A stretch of DNA of 41,809 nt from the NCBI GenBank assembly GCA_018303625.1, contig JAGVXV010000017.1:1-41809 (forward strand), written 5' to 3'. The notes under the pieces were generated by a model. It was not told the DNA's origin. It did no database searches and saw nothing but the letters and a program-made list of their open reading frames with translations. Position numbers and translations under genes: made by a program. Below are positions 21,796 to 29,177 of the stretch, piece by piece. This DNA is from Candidatus Woesearchaeota archaeon (GTDB lineage: Archaea; Nanobdellota; Nanobdellia; Woesearchaeales; GW2011-AR4). Positions within the stretch are counted from its first letter, which is position 1, and each line of letters begins with the position of its first letter.

Positions 21796-22248
21796 ATGTA
21801 TGATAGCAGTTTTGGTGGAGTAACAGATTGTGAAATCGGCCATAACGGGGTAATTGCTACTGCAGGAAATCACTTAAGGCAGTTTGAAGCGGATGGAGAA
21901 ATGCCTCCTTTGGGGATTGTTCTCTTCAGGGAAGGCTATGATTTCTATTTGGGAATTTTGCCTTTTAAAAAAGCAGATTTGCAGGCAGAAGCTGCCAAAA
22001 AGATTCTAATGCAGAAAGGCTTTATGAGCTATGGCATCGTTCCTGCTGCGTATAATCCCGAAGATTGCAGCATAAAGATACCCCAAGAGCTTAGAAGTCT
22101 TGCTGGACTGGACGAATTGGCGATATTGGCGTCATTCGGTGATGGCGTAGTTGAAGTTTTTTGCAAAGAAGTATTTGAGAAGATTGATAGGCGCATGAGC
22201 GGGGAGGAAAGCACCAGATTGGACTTATTGCTTCAAACCAAATACTAA
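21796..22248 (+). CDS. MraZ/AbrB-like (SpoVT-AbrB fold) protein, putative DNA-binding
   Basis: In this 150-residue protein the C-terminal half contains SIKIPQELRSLAGLDELAIL followed by GDGVVEVFCKEVFEKIDRRM. This closely follows the MraZ/AbrB swapped-hairpin pattern (GRIxIPxELRexAGL...VxxxGxGdxxEiWdxexWe). An N-terminal partial repeat (PPLGIVLFREGYDFYLGIL) could be the first of two such domains, as in MraZ, a bacterial regulator of the division and cell wall cluster. If it is a DNA-binding protein, its targets are unknown. The TATA-like TTTTTAAAAA (about 21767-21776) lies 20 nt before the ATG. The stop overlaps the convergent VWA gene by 4 nt. An archaeal MraZ-like protein is unusual, so the call is moderate. 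Confidence 0.5.
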   Translation: MYDSSFGGVTDCEIGHNGVIATAGNHLRQFEADGEMPPLGIVLFREGYDFYLGILPFKKADLQAEAAKKILMQKGFMSYGIVPAAYNPEDCSIKIPQELRSLAGLDELAILASFGDGVVEVFCKEVFEKIDRRMSGEESTRLDLLLQTKY

Positions 22249-23432
22249 TCCAGGCTGTAATAATCCTCCAAAACTATCTTGTCAATTTTCTCCGTATCTC
22301 TTACGACATAAAGCCTTCCACGGCCTATTTCAACTATTTTCTCAGCAAGTTTTCTGCCTTTCTCATTGAGATTAATTCCTATTAAGGAGATTGTAATGCC
22401 GTTGTTCCTTGCAATGGAAGCTTCTTTCAAAGTTTCATTTTCAGGCTCTTCCCCTATTGTAGGCAAAGCGTCTGTTATCAAGATCAAATGCTTTGTAATA
22501 TCCTGATTTGGAAACAGCTCTATTGCCTTTTTCAAAGTCGCGACAATATCTGTCTGCCTTGATGCCCTTATTTTTGCTATTTCCATTAAAAGCAGTTTAA
22601 AATCTCTTGTCGGCTCAACAGCTTCCTTGATTTCAGAGCCGAAAACAATCAATCCCACTTTGTCTTTTTCATTTATGGCTTTGTAGGCTAATGCTATCCC
22701 TGCCCTTTTGCACGCATCTATTTTTGCCCCTTTCATGCTGCCTGAAGCGTCCAGTGAATAAATAATGTAGCTTTGGCCTTTTGCCTGCCTTTCAAAAACC
22801 TTCAGGTCCTTTTCGCCCAGGTTTTTATGGCCCCTTCTTATTGCAAGCTTTGCTGACTTCTTTATTGCAATATCCCTGTATCTGTCTCCGGACTTGAAAT
22901 TCCTGAAGTCATCCTTGTCGCCGTAAATAAATGCCTTTTTGTGGATTCTCTCCCCAAAAAGCCCCTTTGGGGTTATATTGTCAAGCTCTTCAAAGTACAT
23001 GACCAAAGATGCCAATTCGATGCCTTTTTCAGAAATGGTATTTTCATTCGTTATTAGTTTTTTTTCCTTTAATTCATCGGCATTTTTCTCTATTTTTTCT
23101 TTCAGCTCCTTTTGGAATTCCGGGATGTTTATGTTTTTTTTAATGTAATCTGGATTATAGCCTGAAATCAATTTCATCAATGAATGGCCGTAAATTTGCC
23201 TTGCCACAGAATAATTTTTTACAAGCTGCTGGAACATCAAATCCGGAGTGAAAGAATTCAGCCCCTGGTTAATGGCCTCCATTATTATTTTGCCGTCCTT
23301 TATGGCTTTTTTGTCATTCTCCAAAACAGAATGCATAAGCTTTTCTTCTTCTGCCTGGTTCTTAAGCTTGCCGGCCAATTCCTCAATTTTCTTGGTGTCT
23401 TTTAATTTGACGCTTGTGTCAAAGGAAACCAC
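22245..23432 (-). CDS. VWA domain protein paired with MoxR
   Basis: A von Willebrand A domain occupies the C-terminal half (from about residue 215). The MIDAS motif is LDASGSMKGAK; the conserved Thr (SRQTDIVATL) and Asp (LITDALPTIGE) positions also fit metal binding. The N-terminal half is helical and charged. MoxR AAA+ ATPases and VWA proteins are commonly encoded side by side and act together in metal insertion or complex assembly. The coding frame overlaps the end of moxR. A GTG at 23432 is a reasonable start (14-nt overlap); a TTG at 23468 would give 407 residues. The first firm internal Met is residue 45 of the longer form. The domain call is secure; the exact start is not. Confidence 0.85.
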   Translation of the reverse strand: MVSFDTSVKLKDTKKIEELAGKLKNQAEEEKLMHSVLENDKKAIKDGKIIMEAINQGLNSFTPDLMFQQLVKNYSVARQIYGHSLMKLISGYNPDYIKKNINIPEFQKELKEKIEKNADELKEKKLITNENTISEKGIELASLVMYFEELDNITPKGLFGERIHKKAFIYGDKDDFRNFKSGDRYRDIAIKKSAKLAIRRGHKNLGEKDLKVFERQAKGQSYIIYSLDASGSMKGAKIDACKRAGIALAYKAINEKDKVGLIVFGSEIKEAVEPTRDFKLLLMEIAKIRASRQTDIVATLKKAIELFPNQDITKHLILITDALPTIGEEPENETLKEASIARNNGITISLIGINLNEKGRKLAEKIVEIGRGRLYVVRDTEKIDKIVLEDYYSLD

Positions 23433-24360
23433 CCTTTCCAAGCTCTTCTTCCCGCTTTTCCTCAGCAATATTCTTCTCGAATTTCTGCCTTATGTAGTCT
23501 TCAGGGCTTTGCAGATATTTGATGGAAGGCTTCAGCCTTATCCTATGGCTTAAGACGGAGATTATTACTTCCTTTATGTCATCAAAATTAGCCTCTTTCC
23601 TGCCGCTTAGAAGTGCATTTGCCTGGGCCCTTTCATACAGCCCCAAAGAAGCCCTTACGCTTGGCTTTTTTTCCAAATTTTTATCTTCTCTAAGCAGCCT
23701 TACAAAATAAACAATTAAGGTAAGCAATTTATCGCTTATTTCGGCTAATTTTTTGCCTTTTAGCCTTACTATTTCCTTTTCAAGCTGCAATGTTTCCGGG
23801 TAATGCATATAAACAAGGTCGAACCTGTCAAGCAGCACATCGCTTAATTTCTCAGTTGAGGCATCCTCGGGGTTCATTGTGCCTATAAAAATAAAATTAA
23901 TCTCAAAATCAACATCATAGCTGCCAATAGTGGCTTTTCTTTCCTCAAGAACCTGCAATAGTGCATTCTGCAGCTTTTCAGGGCACCTGTTTAGCTCATC
24001 AAAAAACAAAATGCCTTTGTCGGCCTTGAAGATTTTTCCTTTTGTAAATGCCTCTATGCTCAAAGGCCCGAATTTCAGGGCTTTTATCGGGTCTATGTCC
24101 CCAAGCAAATCTTCTACAGTCAAATCCGGGCTTCCCTGGATTCTCACAAACGGGGTATTATTTTTTCCTTTTTGAGGCAGTAATTTCGCAATGTTTTTCG
24201 CCAAGGTTGTTTTTCCAATGCCAGGAGCTCCAACCAAAATAATATGCCTGCTGCTAAGCAAAGCAGATTTCATCGCCTTTTTTGCCTCATTCTGTCCCAG
24301 AATGTCTATAAAAGGGTCTTTGTCTTCCAGCAATATTCTCTTGAATTCTTCATCAGTCAT
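23419..24360 (-). CDS. MoxR-type AAA+ ATPase
   Basis: This 313-residue AAA+ protein has Walker A GAPGIGKTT (44-52), Walker B GILFFDELN (116-124), sensor 1 in FIFIGTMNPED, and an arginine-finger-like region at LSDVLLDRFDL. The C-terminal helical lid contains VRASLGLYERAQANALLSGR, as in MoxR/RavA. MoxR proteins act as chaperone-like ATPases with VWA partners, here the overlapping downstream gene. The ATG at 24360 is used. It is separated from the polyprenol-kinase-like gene by a 59-nt gap with AT-rich sequence, so it may have its own promoter or be the end of the operon starting at cca. Confidence 0.93.
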   Translation of the reverse strand: MTDEEFKRILLEDKDPFIDILGQNEAKKAMKSALLSSRHIILVGAPGIGKTTLAKNIAKLLPQKGKNNTPFVRIQGSPDLTVEDLLGDIDPIKALKFGPLSIEAFTKGKIFKADKGILFFDELNRCPEKLQNALLQVLEERKATIGSYDVDFEINFIFIGTMNPEDASTEKLSDVLLDRFDLVYMHYPETLQLEKEIVRLKGKKLAEISDKLLTLIVYFVRLLREDKNLEKKPSVRASLGLYERAQANALLSGRKEANFDDIKEVIISVLSHRIRLKPSIKYLQSPEDYIRQKFEKNIAEEKREEELGKGGFL

Positions 24361-24419
24361 TTTAAAAGCACAATGGTAAAGCTTGAGAATTTAAAAAGGT
24401 TGGGGTTTTGCAGATTATT

Positions 24420-25004
24420 TCAAAACAGCCTAACAACCCAGATTGCTATTCCAGCCACCAAAGGAATAACAACATTATCATCAATTTGGGTTCTGCCTAG
24501 TTTTAATTCAATAGATTCAACGACCATAGCTACCAATGAAGCAAATAGTGCCTCGTGCCACGGCAAAAAAATCAAAGCGCCTATAAAAGCAGCTATAAAT
24601 CCTGCAACGCTTCCTTCAATGAATTTATCGCCATTAAGCAGATGCTTCCTTTTCCCGTAATGAATGCCAAAGAGACGGCTTACAGAATCCCCAAAAGCCA
24701 GTATAAGAATGGAAGGCATCGCAATATCCATGGGAAAAAATAAAGCAGCCAGAAAAGCCCCAATAAGGTAGCTGATGGCTCCTTTTCCGGGAAATTTTTC
24801 CATATCTTCGCTTCTTTCAAAATTCTGCAAAAACCAGCTGATAACAGGTATTTTTATCCTGGTGCTCAAGAAAGAGATAATTATGCCGATAATTGCCGAA
24901 TAAAGCAGGATCCATTTGTCAATAAGGCCATACATCAGCAAAATAACTATAAAAATGCCGAATAGAAAATGGAATGATTGCCTTTTGAACTCAAGATTGT
25001 TCAT
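24420..25004 (-). CDS. Dolichol/phytol kinase-like CTP-transferase family membrane protein
   Basis: This 194-residue protein has about six hydrophobic spans and no signal peptide. Features of the dolichol kinase/phytol kinase/CDP-alcohol family (COG0170) are RQSFHFLFGI at the start, GKGAISYLIGAFLA, FGDSVSRLFGIHYGKRK with the Asp-Ser and GK residues, and FIEGSVAGFIAA. Such enzymes phosphorylate an isoprenoid alcohol with CTP. It overlaps the upstream PAP2-phosphatase gene by 4 nt. The two would form and remove phosphate on a polyprenol, consistent with a lipid-carrier cycle for glycosylation. The PAP2/kinase pairing and the sugar nucleotidyltransferase two genes upstream support a cell-surface glycan role, inferred from context. 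Confidence 0.8.
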   Translation of the reverse strand: MNNLEFKRQSFHFLFGIFIVILLMYGLIDKWILLYSAIIGIIISFLSTRIKIPVISWFLQNFERSEDMEKFPGKGAISYLIGAFLAALFFPMDIAMPSILILAFGDSVSRLFGIHYGKRKHLLNGDKFIEGSVAGFIAAFIGALIFLPWHEALFASLVAMVVESIELKLGRTQIDDNVVIPLVAGIAIWVVRLF

Positions 25005-25585
25005 TTTTTATAAACTTTTTTAAAAATATTATATTTTTGTTCTAAATTAAGGAACATTAATCCCGCCGCATACCCGATAAAAGCACCTCCGACAACATCG
25101 CTCAGGTAATGATAATTAAAATACAGCCTGCTTACTGCGACAAAAAACGCAAACAATATCCAGAAAACCCTTAATTTTCTGAATTCTTTGTCCAGAATCG
25201 GCAGGGCGGCAAACGCAACCAATGCGTGCATGCTAGGGAATGAGTAATTTAAGATTCCGATAAAATTTCCCTCCAGTGGTCTAGGGCTTGCAAAGATGAA
25301 TTTTAATAAAAGTGAAATAATGACTGAAAACAGGAAGGAAATCCATAGATAAAAGACATGATTATACTTCTTTTCCCTTAAAGAGAATAAAGTTGGGATC
25401 AGAAACAAGACAAAAAACAAGCTGCCAAAATTAGTAATCCAGTTAAGGGCAATGTCAAAAAAATAATTTCTTGCATTAGCAAATAAAAATGCAGCTTTAT
25501 TATTAATAAAAAAGGATATTAGCAATAAAAACAATGCCGCAGCAATTATCAATATCCTTTCTTTTTTTTTGCCGATTTTGACCAT
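25001..25585 (-). CDS. PAP2-family membrane phosphatase
   Basis: This 194-residue integral membrane phosphatase of the PAP2 superfamily has the three catalytic signatures: KFIFASPRP (KxxxxxxRP), PSMHA (PSGH type, with Met for Gly), and SRLYFNYHYLSDVVGG (SRxxxxxHxxxD). Members dephosphorylate phosphatidic acid, phosphatidylglycerophosphate or polyprenyl diphosphates. Next to a polyprenol kinase-like protein and a sugar nucleotidyltransferase, dephosphorylation of a dolichyl or other polyprenyl pyrophosphate is the best guess. The first span (ILIIAAALFLLLISFF) is near the N-terminus. It starts 13 nt after the sugar nucleotidyltransferase stop. Confidence 0.88.
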   Translation of the reverse strand: MVKIGKKKERILIIAAALFLLLISFFINNKAAFLFANARNYFFDIALNWITNFGSLFFVLFLIPTLFSLREKKYNHVFYLWISFLFSVIISLLLKFIFASPRPLEGNFIGILNYSFPSMHALVAFAALPILDKEFRKLRVFWILFAFFVAVSRLYFNYHYLSDVVGGAFIGYAAGLMFLNLEQKYNIFKKVYKK

Positions 25586-25598
25586 TATGCAAACTGCC

Positions 25599-26630
25599 TC
25601 ATTCTACATCGTTATTTATTTCTCCGCTGATCTTTTTATTGGGCCATATTTTGCAGCCGGGCTTTATAAAAACATCTTCCGCAGCAACTTTGTCCGCTAT
25701 TATTGCTCCCAATCTTTCAGCTAAAACCGGCTTTTCCTTCACCATTGAATTTATGTTTCTCCCAGATTTCGCAGCGCCTTTGAAATAGACATTTTCTCCT
25801 ATGATAGAATCCTCGACAACGGAATCTTTTTCTATGGTGGTATTATCCATTATCATCGAATTTTTCACTTTTCCTTTAATAATGCAATTATCACCTACAG
25901 AAGAATTCTCCACTTTGCCTTCAATTTTTGTGTTTTTCCCAATAAGGTTTTTTTTGTTTCTTAAAATATCATCAGCTTTCAATAAATCCCATGGATAGCC
26001 TATTGGGAGCCAGCGCTTGGCTTTAACGCAGTAAATGCTCTCCTCCGCGGCAAGCTGCCTTACTGCATCAGTCATCTCGTACTCTCCCCTCTTGGATTTT
26101 TTTATTTTCTTTAGCATAGAGAATATTTTTTTATCTAAGGAAAAAAGCCCGCAGCTTATAATATCTGAAACAAACAATTTAGGCTTTTCTATAATATTGG
26201 CAACGATATTATTATTTTGCACTATGACCCCGAACAATTCCGGGTTTTTTACTTTTGAAGTCAAAATGGAGTATTTATGCCTAGTGACTCTTTTCACATC
26301 ATCTTTATCATAAATATCATCACCAAACATAAATATGAATCCGCCTTTGATGTATTTTTCCGCCAAAAGCAGGGCATGCCCAGTTCCAAATTGCTCCTTC
26401 TGCTCAACAAATATTATTTTGGTGTTTTTGTACTTGTCTTTCAAAAAATCCCTGATCATGCCGCCCTTATAGCCAACAATGATTATTATCTCATCTGCAA
26501 AGCCTTTTAGGCTGTCTAAATTGTGCTCAAGCAGGGTCCTGTTTGCAGCCTTCAGCAAAGGCTTCGGCTTTGTTAAAGTCAACGGATATGTTCTCGTTGA
26601 TTTCCCTGCCGCCAGAATTACCGCCTGCAT
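25599..26630 (-). CDS. Bifunctional sugar-1-phosphate nucleotidyltransferase (GlmU/RmlA-like)
   Basis: This 343-residue protein has an N-terminal nucleotidyltransferase domain. The signature AAGKSTRTYPLTLTKPKPLL covers residues 7-26, with Ser-Thr where AAGxGTR is usual. GTGHALLLAEKYI, the metal-site FMFGDD and IEKPKL follow. The C-terminal about 110 residues form a left-handed beta-helix (IEGKVENSSVGDNCIIKGKV and similar hexads), ending in VFIKPGCKIWPNKKI. In archaeal GlmU-type enzymes the helix acetylates or glucosaminylates the sugar phosphate; here the helix is shorter and its catalytic residues cannot be confirmed, so it may be only structural. It makes an NDP-sugar for surface glycans. 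It starts 4 nt after the cca stop. Confidence 0.88.
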   Translation of the reverse strand: MQAVILAAGKSTRTYPLTLTKPKPLLKAANRTLLEHNLDSLKGFADEIIIIVGYKGGMIRDFLKDKYKNTKIIFVEQKEQFGTGHALLLAEKYIKGGFIFMFGDDIYDKDDVKRVTRHKYSILTSKVKNPELFGVIVQNNNIVANIIEKPKLFVSDIISCGLFSLDKKIFSMLKKIKKSKRGEYEMTDAVRQLAAEESIYCVKAKRWLPIGYPWDLLKADDILRNKKNLIGKNTKIEGKVENSSVGDNCIIKGKVKNSMIMDNTTIEKDSVVEDSIIGENVYFKGAAKSGRNINSMVKEKPVLAERLGAIIADKVAAEDVFIKPGCKIWPNKKISGEINNDVE

Positions 26631-26634
26631 CTTA

Positions 26635-27876
26635 TCAAGCTATTTTTATTTTTTTAACATAATTCTTCAGGTAATTGCCACTTATCAACACTCTGATAAG
26701 TTTTTCAGAGTCCCTGAAATTTCTCTTGGCAATGGCAAAAACCCTGTTTCCTCTTACCATTGTCTTTTTGTGCTTTTTCATGAATTTATCGTAATGAAAT
26801 TTTATCCTCACAGGAGGCCCTGCTATTTCTTTCGTTTCCGGCAATAACCTATTTTCAAATGCAAAATAGAAATAAGCAGCTTTTTTATCCCAATGCCAGT
26901 TGCTTTCTATGATTCCAAAGTCATTTTTGCCTAGTTCTTTTTTCAGGAATTCGAAGGCTTTAAGCAGTTTTGCCCCGGATATGTCCTCTTTCCTTTTCAA
27001 AGGAAAGACTTCAAGCAGGATTAGCTTTTCTTTCCTGAATTTTTCTTTCAGGATGCTTATGTTAAATTCCCTGATCTCGAAGAATTCTTTTGAGGGGCTT
27101 TTAATGAACTCTGTTGACTTTTTCTTGAACAGATAAAATTTTTCCATGCTTAACGCTGCTGCCGCATTCCTGTCTTTTTGCACCGGGTCTATTACCACCA
27201 AAGGAGAGGCTAATTTGGATTTGTTCATCTCTTTAAAAATGTCCCGGGCTTTATAGTATTTTTTAATGTCAATAACAACCTTATCCTTCCATTTTGCCGC
27301 ATTCTTAACAAGGCTTAAAAATGAGCCGTAGTGAATTGTCAGGATTTCGCATATATATCCTGAGAAGCCCCTCATATAGCTTTCAGCCCCATAAATATTA
27401 TTTGCTTTGCAGAATTGCTTTGTAAGCCTTATCTCATCCGCCATTTTCTTGTGCTTTAAGACGAATTTTGAATGCAATGGGCTTACATCGGTTATGTTCT
27501 TTGCCTCTTCGGCTTTCCTTATGTCCAGTATGGGGATTATTTCAAAGGTGAATTTACCATCCTTTATCTGGAAATAATCCCTTGAGCCGTGAAGCCTTGC
27601 AATTTTCGGGTAAATTTTTTTTAAGGCTTTTTCCAGAACTCCTGAAAGCTCATCGCTCTTATCCTCGTATTTGGGATAATTAAACTTTACAAATATGTCG
27701 GCATCGAATGTCTTAAGCCACGTCTCCTTGGCTCCGGAGCCGCCTAAAATAGCTTTTGCATCTCTGAGGTTTTTGTTTATTTTCCTGATGATATCGTTTG
27801 CCTTGCCCAGTATCTCTTTTTGGTATTTCTCATCAGGCTTTATCGCTTCTATCACTTCTGAAAGCAGCTGTTTCAT
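26635..27876 (-). CDS. cca: CCA-adding enzyme, archaeal class I tRNA nucleotidyltransferase
   Basis: The enzyme adds or repairs the 3'-terminal CCA of tRNAs without a nucleic acid template. The 413-residue length is typical of archaeal class I. The catalytic head has GGSGAKETWL followed by DADIFVKF, giving the GSxxKxT and DxD motifs; a third acidic residue lies in FTFEIIPILDI. The middle repeats the family pattern SPLHSKFVLKH and ESYMRGFSGYICEILTIHYG. The tail and body domains follow through GPPVRIKFHYDKFMKKH. It is the first gene of the minus-strand operon leading into the sugar nucleotidyltransferase. The start ATG has an AT-rich leader, and the divergent antiporter begins 95 nt away. Confidence 0.94.
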   Translation of the reverse strand: MKQLLSEVIEAIKPDEKYQKEILGKANDIIRKINKNLRDAKAILGGSGAKETWLKTFDADIFVKFNYPKYEDKSDELSGVLEKALKKIYPKIARLHGSRDYFQIKDGKFTFEIIPILDIRKAEEAKNITDVSPLHSKFVLKHKKMADEIRLTKQFCKANNIYGAESYMRGFSGYICEILTIHYGSFLSLVKNAAKWKDKVVIDIKKYYKARDIFKEMNKSKLASPLVVIDPVQKDRNAAAALSMEKFYLFKKKSTEFIKSPSKEFFEIREFNISILKEKFRKEKLILLEVFPLKRKEDISGAKLLKAFEFLKKELGKNDFGIIESNWHWDKKAAYFYFAFENRLLPETKEIAGPPVRIKFHYDKFMKKHKKTMVRGNRVFAIAKRNFRDSEKLIRVLISGNYLKNYVKKIKIA

Positions 27877-27971
27877 ATAGAAAAATAAAAATGCTGAATA
27901 TAAAAAGTTTTGTTTTTCAAGCGATAACTATAAATATTAGGTTTTGGCATTAAAAGCAAAAGAGGTGCTTT

Positions 27972-29177
27972 ATGGCAGGTGTCTTGTTGTTTCTCACGTA
28001 TCTTGCGGTTATACTGCTTGCCGGGATTTTGATATCCATACTAAGCCGGAAATTGGGGCTGCCTAATGCCCTGATGCTGATTTTAGCCGGGATTGTTTTA
28101 AGCAATATAAACTACAATAACGCCCCGCTAATATCGTTTCCTGATATATTTTTGAGCGCCATAAGCATACTGGCTTTGGTGATGATAGTATTTGACAGCT
28201 CTTCAAGGTTCAGCCTAAGAAGGCTTGACAGGTTGTCATTAAACACCTTGGGGCTTTCAATTACCTTTTTGGTGCTCAACATGGTTTTTTTGAGCATATT
28301 CCTTTTGCTGATTTTTGATGTTAAGTCCATTTTCCTTGCGCTGCTCTTTTCAGCATTGATGTCGGGTACAGACCCCGGAGCAGTTTTATCCATGCTTGGG
28401 AATGCAAAAGCCCGCATCTTTGATTTTTTGAAGATAGAAGCCCTGTTGAATACTCCATTGGTTGTATTGCTGCCTTTTATCATTCTGGACCTCAAGAACA
28501 GCCTGAAAAACAGCTTTATTTTGCCGGAATTCATAGGGCAGATTGCGCCTTTTCTGCAGCAGTTTGTCGTCGGAATAGGCTCCGGAATCCTAATCGGGCT
28601 TGTCATGTTTAAATTTATGAAAAAGGAGTATTCCAAGGTTTTGTCTCCGCTGGCTATGATAACAGCTGCGTTGCTTACATATATAATCGCCGAAAACCTT
28701 AAAGGAAATGGCGTTCTTGCAGTTACCTCAATGGGATTGCTTTTTGGCAATGTCTATCTAAAACAAAAGCTCCAGCTTCAGGAATTCTCGCTTGTTTTTT
28801 CCAATTCCCTGGAAATACTGGTTTTTATACTGATAGGGTTGATAATAAAAATGCCTCTTTCACTGGACTTCCTCATAAAATCCCTTGCATTATTCATAGC
28901 CTACACCATCATAAGGTATTTTGCAATAGAGGTTTCCTTAAGGGCGCTTAAATTTAATTTTAAAGAAAAGCTGTTTATGGCCTTAAATGTGCAGAAGGGC
29001 ATAGCAGTCGCTGTTGTTGCATTCTCGCTCGCAAATTTGGGCATAGAAGGCATGCAGATGATTTTGAACATAGTGCTGGCTTTTATGCTTTATTCCATAG
29101 CCCTGTCAACGATTACAATAAAGTTTTCAGTGTTTTTTGTTGGTAATAACGGGACAAAGAAAAAAGCTAATCATTGA
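27972..29177 (+). CDS. Cation:proton antiporter (CPA1, NhaP-like)
   Basis: This 401-residue protein has about 11-12 hydrophobic spans, the size of archaeal Na+(K+)/H+ antiporters. The conserved transport-site motif is LMSGTDPGAVLSML (residues about 133-146), with the ion-binding Asp. An N-terminal RKLGLPNALMLILAGI and a later NVQKGIAVAVVAFSLA match the antiporter family pattern. There is no C-terminal TrkA/RCK regulatory domain; the chain ends shortly after the last span. The ribosome binding site GAGGTG (27962-27967) precedes the ATG, and a TATA-like ACTATAAATA lies near 27928-27937. It overlaps the end of gyrA by 11 nt on the opposite strand. Confidence 0.88.
   Translation: MAGVLLFLTYLAVILLAGILISILSRKLGLPNALMLILAGIVLSNINYNNAPLISFPDIFLSAISILALVMIVFDSSSRFSLRRLDRLSLNTLGLSITFLVLNMVFLSIFLLLIFDVKSIFLALLFSALMSGTDPGAVLSMLGNAKARIFDFLKIEALLNTPLVVLLPFIILDLKNSLKNSFILPEFIGQIAPFLQQFVVGIGSGILIGLVMFKFMKKEYSKVLSPLAMITAALLTYIIAENLKGNGVLAVTSMGLLFGNVYLKQKLQLQEFSLVFSNSLEILVFILIGLIIKMPLSLDFLIKSLALFIAYTIIRYFAIEVSLRALKFNFKEKLFMALNVQKGIAVAVVAFSLANLGIEGMQMILNIVLAFMLYSIALSTITIKFSVFFVGNNGTKKKANH

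Noticed and set aside
28112-28750. 212-residue minus-strand frame opposite the antiporter gene
   Set aside because: It lies entirely antisense to a well-supported membrane transporter, and its composition is the reverse-strand image of hydrophobic codons.
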